Shown one piece after another: positions 6,423 through 13,034 of a stretch of DNA of 16,212 nt. Both the position numbers and the translations under genes were made by a program. Source of the DNA: Lachnospiraceae bacterium (GTDB taxonomy: Bacteria; Bacillota; Clostridia; Lachnospirales; Lachnospiraceae); the NCBI GenBank assembly GCA_900764225.1, contig CAAFNG010000198.1:1-16212 (forward strand), in the 5' to 3' direction. Position 1 is the stretch's first letter, and the number at the start of each line of letters is the position of its first letter. The notes beneath the pieces were generated by a model. The model did no database searches and was not told the DNA's origin. It saw nothing but the letters and a program-made list of their open reading frames with translations.

Positions 6423-7946
6423 CTACAACACAATATCATATTTCTCAACCTGGATCACAGCATTTCCGTCACTGTGAAACAGAATCTCATCTGCTTCCAC
6501 TGGTGTTGGGATCACGGTAGTCGCAGTTTTGCTTCCATCATTGATAAAAAGCTCTATGGAACTTCGATCCAGGATAAAACGCAGCTTCAGATTTTGTCTG
6601 TCATCTGTGATCTGGAACTTTCTTGTACATATAACATCACGCTGCACCCCGCTCCAGGTTCTGTCGATTTCCAGTATCTGTCTTTTTCGATCATAGGTAA
6701 AGACCGTTGTATATTCTTCATTGCGTGCAAGCTCGATCCGGAACTCATTGTACACATCCAATGCTTCCTGATTTGGCTTTCCGGAGTTCCTGCTTCCATC
6801 CATGATGCCATCTGCGTTCTGCAGTTCCACAGTCAGATCGATCATTCGGCCACGGACGCCTTCAAGGCTTAAGCTCTCACCCACTTTTACATTCTCATAA
6901 CAGCAACGGTTTTTCCGATAATTCTCAATTTCTCGGACCGGCTTCTGCCAGATCTTTCCGTCACGATATTCCAGCTCTCTCGGAAGAGTCATCATTCCCT
7001 GCCATCTCTGCTTTTCCTTGATCACACAGCTATCCCAGGATTTCATCCAGGCGATCATCACTCTTCTTCCATCTGGAAGAAGGGTTGTCTGCGGCGCATA
7101 AAAATCAAGTCCGTAGTCCAGACTTACCGGTGCGTCTTTTTCAAATGTATGTTTTTCGCTGTCATAATCTCCCGTAAAATATAGGGAATTATGTCCATTA
7201 TGAAACTCATACCCTTTTGCCCGCATATGCTGCGGAGAACAGATCAGCACATGTTTATCCCCGAGCGGAAAGAAATCGGGGCATTCCCACATAACACCGA
7301 TTTCTCCTGTGGAATTCTCCGCAAGAATTGTTTCAAATTTCCATTCTTTCAGATCTTTACTGGAAAACAGAACTACCTGTCCAGGAATTTCTTCGCTGCG
7401 GCATCCTACGAGCATATGGTATGTTCCGTTATCTTCCCATATCTTCGGATCACGGAAATCAACTCTGCTGCATTTCTCCGGAAGCATATCCCCGGTGACT
7501 ACCGGATTTTTCTCTGCCTTTACATAATCTTTTCCGTCACCCCAGGCAATGCACTGATTCTGCCGGACTTCTTCTTTTCCATCAGGCAGCTTTACTGTTG
7601 TAACTCCTGTGTAGATCAAAGCCTGTTTTCCATCCGCTTCAATAGCACTTCCGGAAAAGCATCCCTCTCGATCATATTCCTGATCCGGTGCAAGCGCTGT
7701 AGGAAGCTGCTCCCATCTGATCATATCCTCCGTCACACTGTGGCCCCAGTGCATAGGGCCCCAGTCACGGCTGTAAGGATGATACTGGTAAAAAAGATGT
7801 ACCTTTCCTTTAAAAACAGAAAATCCATTGGGATCATTGATCCAGCCAACCGGTGCAGATACATGAAAGGCCGGTTTCTCTTCCTGCGGGATATTTTTTG
7901 CTTCCTCTATTTCATAAAGACGTGCTTTTTCAAGTTTTTCACTCAT
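6423..7946 (-). CDS. Glycoside hydrolase family 32 beta-fructosidase (sucrose / sucrose-6-phosphate hydrolase type)
   Basis: This 507-residue GH32 enzyme has the five-bladed propeller signatures in order: WINDPNG (35-41, nucleophile D38), FRDPK (164-168, transition-state stabiliser D166) and ECPD (221-224, acid/base E221). A C-terminal beta-sandwich follows from roughly residue 350. There is no signal peptide, so it works in the cytoplasm on imported substrate, releasing terminal fructose from sucrose or short fructo-oligosaccharides. The neighbours are ABC-transporter genes and not a sucrose PTS, so the unphosphorylated sugar is the more likely substrate than sucrose-6-phosphate, although the family cannot be split by sequence alone. 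It is the last gene of the sugar operon, 52 nt after the binding-protein gene. The site before the ATG is only a GA-rich tract (7947-7965) without GGAGG, which suggests lower translation than the upstream genes. Confidence 0.93.
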   Translation of the reverse strand: MSEKLEKARLYEIEEAKNIPQEEKPAFHVSAPVGWINDPNGFSVFKGKVHLFYQYHPYSRDWGPMHWGHSVTEDMIRWEQLPTALAPDQEYDREGCFSGSAIEADGKQALIYTGVTTVKLPDGKEEVRQNQCIAWGDGKDYVKAEKNPVVTGDMLPEKCSRVDFRDPKIWEDNGTYHMLVGCRSEEIPGQVVLFSSKDLKEWKFETILAENSTGEIGVMWECPDFFPLGDKHVLICSPQHMRAKGYEFHNGHNSLYFTGDYDSEKHTFEKDAPVSLDYGLDFYAPQTTLLPDGRRVMIAWMKSWDSCVIKEKQRWQGMMTLPRELEYRDGKIWQKPVREIENYRKNRCCYENVKVGESLSLEGVRGRMIDLTVELQNADGIMDGSRNSGKPNQEALDVYNEFRIELARNEEYTTVFTYDRKRQILEIDRTWSGVQRDVICTRKFQITDDRQNLKLRFILDRSSIELFINDGSKTATTVIPTPVEADEILFHSDGNAVIQVEKYDIVL

Positions 7947-7998
7947 ACTCTGCTCTCTCTTTCTTTTTTATGTTTCTGACCGGTATCTTTTTCTGTTT

Positions 7999-9684
7999 TT
8001 ATTTCTCTGTCTCACTAAGAGACTTCTGATACTGGTCAAAATATTTCTGTTTGATTGCCAGATAATCAGACAGTCCATACTGCTCCATCTTTTTCAGATA
8101 GGAATCCCATTCTTTATCGATGCCGCCATTCAGGATCCAGTCTGCTTTTTTCTGTTCCGCATACTTCTTGATATCTGTGTCGTACTGAGATACCTTATTG
8201 GTATCATCAATACTCATAAATACATTCGGATACACATATTTACTGTTCATATCCTTAAGATATGTTTCATGCATATTGTCGAGACGCCATTTTGCATCTG
8301 CCGGCTCTGTTACATATACATCGTAATACTCGTTAAGTATTGCCAACGGTCCGTTTACAGACTGTGCTTCACGAACCTCTACCGGAGATGCATCTCCCAG
8401 ATCCATATGTTTCAGCATCTGACCACCTTCTGCATTCTCGGACATCTCAAAGATATTAAATGAATCTTTTTCCCCGTAAGTACCCCAGTTATTCTGCGGA
8501 GACTGGATCGGTGCATACATCTGATCGATCCATGCTGCTGCCAGTGCCGTATTTCGACAGCTTGTAGTCAGAACGCAGCGTCCTCTGTCAAAGCCACTGG
8601 TTTCACTGTTATTCTGTCTTGTGATATTTACAAGACCATCCGGACCGGCCAGCGCCGGGAGCATTACATAATCTTCATTGTTATCAATATTTGCAATATC
8701 CCAGGTGAAACACAGACCATATCTGTGGTTCTTACCTTTTGCAACATAAGTTGACCATTCCTGGGTAAAAGCCTCCGGATCCACCAGCTTTTCTTCTACC
8801 AGCTGATGGAGCCACTGAATACCTTCTTTATAGCCTTCCTGTACAGTTGTATAAATAACGGTTCCATCATCTTTCACTGCAAAATGATCACCGGTGTCAC
8901 CATATCCTTCTCCGAATCCGTTGATGAGAATTGCAGGATCCTGATCACCATTATTGATGATAAAGGACATCGGGATCACACCACCCTCAATGTTGAATTT
9001 CTTTTCCAATTTATCTGCATTGTCGCGGAAAGCGATCAGAACCTGTTCCAGTTCCTCAGTTGTAGTCGGAACGTCCAGCTTCAGATAATCCAGCCATTTT
9101 TTATTAATGTAGGGAATATCTCCAATTGCCTGAATGGCTTCTTTCCCCGCACCAAGCTGCTCGATCCATGGGAAAGAATAAATATGTCCGTCCGGTGCTG
9201 TACACATTGTTCTGTATTCCGGGTATTTTTCCAATACAGCCTTAAGATTCGGCATGTATTTATCAATAAGATTTTCTACCGGAATAATGATTCCCTGTTT
9301 GGCATAGCGAAGAAGATCATAATCACTCATCCCTGCGTTAAAAAGTCCATCCGGAAGATTTCCGAACTGTGCCAGTGCCAGATTTTTTTTGTCATTAAAC
9401 TGATCCGATACAAAACAGGTCCAGTCAATGTGGACATTGGTCTGCTTTTCCAGTCTTTCAAAAATCGTTCTTTCATTAGGTTCCTGTGTAGATGTCGCAG
9501 GTGCACTGGTAATAAAAGACAGCTCTGCTTTTTCTTTCAGAGGAAATGACACATCTTCCACCGGGATATCCGGATCTATTTCTGCTTTCATGTGTTCTTT
9601 TCCATTTCCACATCCGGCACTGCATACCATTATAATTGCAGAAAGCCCGATTGCCAATAATGCCTTCATTCTTTTTTTCATCAT
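7999..9684 (-). CDS. Extracellular solute-binding lipoprotein of a CUT1 sugar ABC transporter
   Basis: This is a family-1, LplA/LipO-type substrate-binding protein of about 561 residues, larger than the usual 420-residue MalE type. A lysine-rich N-region and hydrophobic core lead to the lipobox 'CSAGC'. The cysteine is residue 25 from the chosen start and would be lipidated to hold the protein on the outer face of the membrane. The long frame begins with TTG at 9690, directly against AGGAGG (9691-9696) with no spacing. The ATGs at 9684 (6 nt spacing) or 9681 (9 nt) are the credible starts. Aromatic and acidic residues are scattered through the body as in oligosaccharide binders. Given the GH32 partner, the ligand is probably sucrose or short fructo-oligosaccharides (inference). 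It starts 16 nt after permease 2. Confidence 0.88.
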   Translation of the reverse strand: MMKKRMKALLAIGLSAIIMVCSAGCGNGKEHMKAEIDPDIPVEDVSFPLKEKAELSFITSAPATSTQEPNERTIFERLEKQTNVHIDWTCFVSDQFNDKKNLALAQFGNLPDGLFNAGMSDYDLLRYAKQGIIIPVENLIDKYMPNLKAVLEKYPEYRTMCTAPDGHIYSFPWIEQLGAGKEAIQAIGDIPYINKKWLDYLKLDVPTTTEELEQVLIAFRDNADKLEKKFNIEGGVIPMSFIINNGDQDPAILINGFGEGYGDTGDHFAVKDDGTVIYTTVQEGYKEGIQWLHQLVEEKLVDPEAFTQEWSTYVAKGKNHRYGLCFTWDIANIDNNEDYVMLPALAGPDGLVNITRQNNSETSGFDRGRCVLTTSCRNTALAAAWIDQMYAPIQSPQNNWGTYGEKDSFNIFEMSENAEGGQMLKHMDLGDASPVEVREAQSVNGPLAILNEYYDVYVTEPADAKWRLDNMHETYLKDMNSKYVYPNVFMSIDDTNKVSQYDTDIKKYAEQKKADWILNGGIDKEWDSYLKKMEQYGLSDYLAIKQKYFDQYQKSLSETEK

Positions 9685-9700
9685 TATCAACCTCCTGTCA

Positions 9701-10597
9701 TCAGCCTTTTACAGAACCAACCATAATGCCCTGGTCAAAATATTTCTGGAAGAATGGATACATGATCAGAAGCGGTAAACTTGATACAATGATCGTAGCA
9801 TATTTCAGAAGCTCCGCTACCTTTGCCATCTGTGCAGTACTCTGGATATCTGCGATCATTCCGGGCTGCGGTGTATTCTGTACGAGGATGGAACGAAGTA
9901 CCAGCTGCAATGGCTGCAGTTTCGCATCATTCAAATAAATCATAGCGTCAAAATAACTGTTCCACATTCCTACAAAGGACCACAGTGCAAGCACTGCGAT
10001 GATCGGTTTGCATACCGGCATCATGATCTTGAAAAAATGCTCGATTTCCGTGGCACCGTCAATGGCAGATGCCTCTCTGAGTTCCTTGGGGATAGACTGA
10101 TAATAGGTTCTGGCAAGGATCATGTTCCAGACATTAAACGCACCCGGAAGCAGGATTGCCCAGATTGTATTTACCAGATGCAGCTGATTGATCAGGATAA
10201 AAGTCGGGATCATTCCTCCACCGAAAAACATGGTAATGAGAAAAATAACATTGAAGAAATTTCTTCCCACAAATTCTTTCTTGGACATTGGATATGCTGC
10301 CAGCAGAGTTACCAGAACTGAAATAATGGTAAACACCAGGGAATAAAAAAATGAGTTTGCAAAGCCTCTCCAGATCATATTATTTTCAAGAACTCTGCGG
10401 TACGCATCGATCGTCCACTTCCGCACATCAAAGCTGATCCCCTGGCTGTTCAGCACATTCGGATCCATAAAGGATGCGATCACAACATATAAAAGCGGAA
10501 CCAGAATGGAAAGTACAAATGCACCCAGAAGTACGTATCCGATTCCTAAAATGGCTTTGTCAGATGCCGAATATTTCTTTTTCTTTGCTTTTGCCAT
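9701..10597 (-). CDS. Carbohydrate ABC transporter permease, YtcP/AraQ-like (CUT1)
   Basis: This 298-residue inner-membrane subunit has six predicted hydrophobic segments. The BPD-transporter EAA loop is visible as 'REASAIDGATEIEHFFKIMMP' (about residues 168-188), with the conserved Glu-Ala, the Gly and the terminal Pro that contact the ATPase. It pairs with the upstream permease to form the channel. The C-terminus 'FFQKYFDQGIMVGSVKG' is typical of the MalG/AraQ side. AGGAGG (10605-10610) overlaps the stop of the preceding permease, so the two are tightly coupled. No ATPase gene is present in the operon. CUT1 systems of Firmicutes commonly share a single multitask MsmX/MsmK-type ATPase encoded elsewhere. 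Confidence 0.92.
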   Translation of the reverse strand: MAKAKKKKYSASDKAILGIGYVLLGAFVLSILVPLLYVVIASFMDPNVLNSQGISFDVRKWTIDAYRRVLENNMIWRGFANSFFYSLVFTIISVLVTLLAAYPMSKKEFVGRNFFNVIFLITMFFGGGMIPTFILINQLHLVNTIWAILLPGAFNVWNMILARTYYQSIPKELREASAIDGATEIEHFFKIMMPVCKPIIAVLALWSFVGMWNSYFDAMIYLNDAKLQPLQLVLRSILVQNTPQPGMIADIQSTAQMAKVAELLKYATIIVSSLPLLIMYPFFQKYFDQGIMVGSVKG

Positions 10598-10608
10598 AAC
10601 AGCACCTC

Positions 10609-11547
10609 CTATAATCCCTCTCCGTCATTCAGTTTCTTGACTACCCAGTTTACAAAGATCAAAAGAATTACATTGATCACTGAATTAAACAGCCCCACTG
10701 CTGTAGAATATCCATAGTCTCCATTCAGAAGACCGATTCTGTATACATAAGTAGAAAGAATCTCAGATGCAGGAAGGTTCATATCTGTCTGCAGTGCATA
10801 TGCTTTTTCAAAACCAATGCTCATAATATTTCCGGCCTGAAGGATAAACTGGATCACAATGATGTTTTTAATAGCCGGAAGCTGTACATACCAGATCTGC
10901 TGCAGGATATTTGCACCATCCACCACTGCTGCCTCTTCCAGATCCTTACTTGCATTGGCAAGTGCTGCAGTATACATAATGGATGCCCATCCGGCTGTCT
11001 GCCAGATTCCGCTGGCTATGTAAATCGTACGGAATGCCGACGGCATGGTCATCCAGTTGGCATCCGAACCGATCAGTTTATTCAGCGGACCTACAGGTGA
11101 AAGAAACATACGAACCATACCACAGAGTACGATAACGGAAATAAAATTCGGCGCATAGATCAGAAGCTGAATTTTTTTCCTGATCCCGGCTCTCCGGATC
11201 TGATTCAGAAGAAGTGCCAGGATGATCGGAATCGGAAATCCCCACAGTAGTCCGTAAATACTCAGTTTCAGAGTGTTCACAAGATAATTCATAAAATCCG
11301 GTGATGCCAGAAATCTCTGGAAGTATTCCAGTCCTACCCATTTGCTTCCAAATACACCATCAATGACATTATAGTCCTCAAAAGCGATCAGTACGCCACC
11401 CATGGGCACGTATTTGAAGATGATCGTCAGAAGAAGTGCAGGCAGCAGAAAAAACACATACAGCTGCCAGTTCTTTTTCACATACTGAAGCTTTTCTGCA
11501 GCAGTTCTTTTTCCTGCCGGAACAGCTTTCGCAGAACCTTTTTTCAT
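10609..11547 (-). CDS. Carbohydrate ABC transporter permease, LplB-like (CUT1)
   Basis: This 312-residue membrane protein is the first gene of the sugar operon. A basic N-terminus is followed by a first transmembrane segment ('LYVFFLLPALLLTIIF', about 30-45) and the LplB-type 'YVPMGGVLIAFEDYN' stretch, then five more hydrophobic segments. The EAA loop reads 'EEAAVVDGANILQQIWYVQLP', a full match to the EAA-G-I-LP pattern. It forms a heterodimer with the YtcP-like permease. The start at 11547 has GGGAGG 8 nt upstream. The gene is transcribed from the promoter at 11622-11650, under the operators described below. Confidence 0.92.
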   Translation of the reverse strand: MKKGSAKAVPAGKRTAAEKLQYVKKNWQLYVFFLLPALLLTIIFKYVPMGGVLIAFEDYNVIDGVFGSKWVGLEYFQRFLASPDFMNYLVNTLKLSIYGLLWGFPIPIILALLLNQIRRAGIRKKIQLLIYAPNFISVIVLCGMVRMFLSPVGPLNKLIGSDANWMTMPSAFRTIYIASGIWQTAGWASIMYTAALANASKDLEEAAVVDGANILQQIWYVQLPAIKNIIVIQFILQAGNIMSIGFEKAYALQTDMNLPASEILSTYVYRIGLLNGDYGYSTAVGLFNSVINVILLIFVNWVVKKLNDGEGL

Positions 11548-11585
11548 TCTCTTTTCCTCCCTTTTTTGTTCTTTCGTTCTTGTTT

Positions 11586-11613
11586 AGTAACCGGTAAAGT
11601 AACCGGTTACTTT
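11586..11613. promoter_or_regulatory. Operator cluster A: perfect CCGG-centred palindrome plus an overlapping degenerate copy
   Basis: AAAGTAACCGGTTACTTT (11596-11613) is a perfect 18-bp palindrome. A partial copy, AGTAACCGGT (11586-11595, centre 11592/93), lies exactly 12 bp from the main centre (11604/05). The site begins just past the inferred start of the transport operon (near 11615), where a bound repressor would block initiation. A central C-G flanked by AAC/GTT is the usual LacI-family operator form, and the LacI-type gene is next door. Confidence 0.85.
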
Positions 11614-11621
11614 ATAATTTG

Positions 11622-11650
11622 ATACTACTATATGACATAGCTTCTGTCAA
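11622..11650 (-). promoter_or_regulatory. Promoter of the permease-binding protein-GH32 operon
   Basis: On the minus strand TTGACA (11650-11645) and TAGTAT (11627-11622) are separated by exactly 17 bp. The predicted start near 11615 falls at the edge of operator cluster A and leaves a leader of about 68 nt to the first permease. Confidence 0.75.
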
Positions 11651-11675
11651 CCTTTTTTGTTAATTTATTCAAGAA

Positions 11676-11700
11676 AAGTTACCGGTTACTTAACTGGTTA
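11676..11700. promoter_or_regulatory. Operator cluster B: one-mismatch palindrome plus an adjacent degenerate copy
   Basis: AAGTTACCGGTTACTT (11676-11691, centre 11683/84) matches the cluster A palindrome with one change in the left half. Directly after it, TAACTGGTTA (11691-11700, centre 11695/96) is a second, weaker copy. The centre-to-centre distance is again 12 bp. Cluster B lies 24 bp upstream of the transport-operon -35 and just upstream of the regulator's -35 (11709). The strong sites of clusters A and B are 79 bp apart, compatible with DNA looping by a tetrameric or cooperating regulator. Confidence 0.75.
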
Positions 11701-11708
11701 TTTTTTTA

Positions 11709-11737
11709 TTGCTATTTAACGTCTGTATTGTTATACT
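11709..11737 (+). promoter_or_regulatory. Promoter of the LacI-family regulator
   Basis: TTGCTA (11709-11714) and TATACT (11732-11737) are 17 bp apart. The start near 11744 leaves a leader of about 100 nt with no clear secondary structure. Cluster B sits immediately upstream of the -35, so autoregulation is plausible. Confidence 0.55.
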
Positions 11738-11844
11738 TAATTACATCAATCCAATTATCCTGTACGGTCTGCAGCTTTCTCTTATATGATCACATCTGCA
11801 TTCCGTATCATAACTTTCTGCTATTAAAAGGAGACTATTTTTTT

Positions 11845-12873
11845 ATGGCTAAAAAACAGGTAACATTTGCCGATATTGCAGAATACACTGGTTTTTCCAA
11901 GACTACGATCTCCAGATATTTCAATCATCCGGATTCTCTGACCCTGGAAAATCAGGAAAAGATCGCAAAAGCCCTTGATGAGCTCGGCTACAGAAAAAAC
12001 AAGCTTGCCAGGGTTCTTGCCAATGGAAAAAGCGAATTTGTAGGGATCATTGTCCCGAACCTTTATCTTCATCATTATTCCGAAATGCTGACACAGCTTC
12101 TTCGAAGTTACTCCGATTATCATTACAAATTTCTGGTTTTTGTCAGTGATGGCGGCCCGGAGAAAGAAATGCAGTATCTGGACGAGCTGATGGCTTATAA
12201 GATTGAAGGACTTATTGTTCTCAGCCATACTCTTTCCTCTGAAAAACTGGCTTCCTATAATATTCCTGTGATCGCCATTGAACGTGAAGCGGAACATATA
12301 TGCAGCGTTACAACAGACAATTACATGGGCAGCATGCAGGCTACTTCTCTGCTGATACGTAATCAGTGTGATGTACTGATCCACATCAATGTCCATGTAC
12401 CTGAGAATATTCCGGCTTATGACCGTATCCGTGCCTTTGAGGAAACATGCCGGGAATATCATGTTCCTTATGAACTGAACCTTAATGTTTCCGGTGATTC
12501 CTATCAGGAGCTTTTTGAACAGATGCGTGTGATCTTTCAGGATATTGACAGTAAATATTCCGGTCAGAAAAAAGGCATATTTTTATCCAATGATACTTAC
12601 GCAAATATATTTCTCAATCTGATCTTCCAGAAATACAACTGTCTGCCGGATGAATATCAGATCATCGGATTCGATAATTCACCCATTGCTGCGGAGTCCA
12701 TCATCCCGATCACTACTATTGGACAGCAGATTGATGTGATCGCACAGACTACCATGGAACTGCTTGTGGAACAGATGAACGAAATGAAGAAAAGAAAACC
12801 GGCACCGCTTCAAAAACCGATCCACAAAAAGATCACTCCAGTTCTGATACGACGACAGACAACAGGAGACTGA
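11845..12873 (+). CDS. LacI-family transcriptional regulator of the sugar locus
   Basis: From the ATG at 11845 this is a 343-residue LacI/GalR regulator. The N-terminal helix-turn-helix reads 'TFADIAEYTGFSKTTISRYFN' (7-27). The hinge helix 'NKLARVLANG' carries the ARxL leucine that wedges into the central C-G step of LacI-type operators. A periplasmic-binding-protein-like effector domain follows, with 'VGIIVPNL' at its first strand and 'IIGFDNSPIAAESIIPITTI' near the end. An in-frame ATG at 11728 would add 39 unlikely residues and lies upstream of the predicted transcription start; AAAAGGAG (11826-11833) supports 11845. The divergent arrangement and the palindromes between it and the transporter make it the probable repressor of the transport-GH32 operon, with a sucrose- or fructose-related inducer (inference). 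No terminator follows it. Confidence 0.93.
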   Translation: MAKKQVTFADIAEYTGFSKTTISRYFNHPDSLTLENQEKIAKALDELGYRKNKLARVLANGKSEFVGIIVPNLYLHHYSEMLTQLLRSYSDYHYKFLVFVSDGGPEKEMQYLDELMAYKIEGLIVLSHTLSSEKLASYNIPVIAIEREAEHICSVTTDNYMGSMQATSLLIRNQCDVLIHINVHVPENIPAYDRIRAFEETCREYHVPYELNLNVSGDSYQELFEQMRVIFQDIDSKYSGQKKGIFLSNDTYANIFLNLIFQKYNCLPDEYQIIGFDNSPIAAESIIPITTIGQQIDVIAQTTMELLVEQMNEMKKRKPAPLQKPIHKKITPVLIRRQTTGD

Positions 12874-12916
12874 AAATACTTACAACATTTTTCCATATTC
12901 CATAACAACCCGTATA

Positions 12917-12945
12917 TTCATGTACCGGAAACTTCATGCTATAAT
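12917..12945 (+). promoter_or_regulatory. Extended -10 promoter of the GH13 gene
   Basis: A perfect TATAAT (12940-12945) with TG one base upstream (12937-12938) forms an extended -10. The -35 (TTCATG, 12917-12922) is poor, as allowed for this class. The predicted start near 12952 rules out the in-frame ATG at 12957 as an efficient start. A CCGG-centred sequence (12920-12934) loosely like the operators lies in the spacer. Confidence 0.6.
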
Positions 12946-12975
12946 TCTGTGGAAAAATGTCAGATAACCATTACC

Positions 12976-13004
12976 GCCGGGAAATATTTTACAGGTTTCC
13001 CGGC
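12976..13004 (+). other. Perfect 9-bp stem-loop in the GH13 mRNA leader
   Basis: GCCGGGAAA (12976-12984) pairs without mismatch with TTTCCCGGC (12996-13004) across an 11-nt loop. It lies about 25 nt after the predicted transcription start and about 20 nt before the Shine-Dalgarno. No U-run follows, so it is not a terminator. It could stabilise the 5' end or be a protein- or RNA-responsive element. Confidence 0.6.
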
Positions 13005-13034
13005 ATCTATAAATATCTATTCAGGGAGGAAATC

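Noticed and set aside
11728..11844. N-terminal extension of the LacI-family regulator from ATG 11728
   Set aside because: The added 39 residues would precede the helix-turn-helix, which is always at the extreme N-terminus in this family, and the ATG overlaps the promoter.
12957..13034. N-terminal extension of the GH13 protein from ATG 12957
   Set aside because: It lies within a few bases of the predicted transcription start, has no ribosome site and would run through the leader hairpin; ATG 13035 has a strong Shine-Dalgarno and fits family length.
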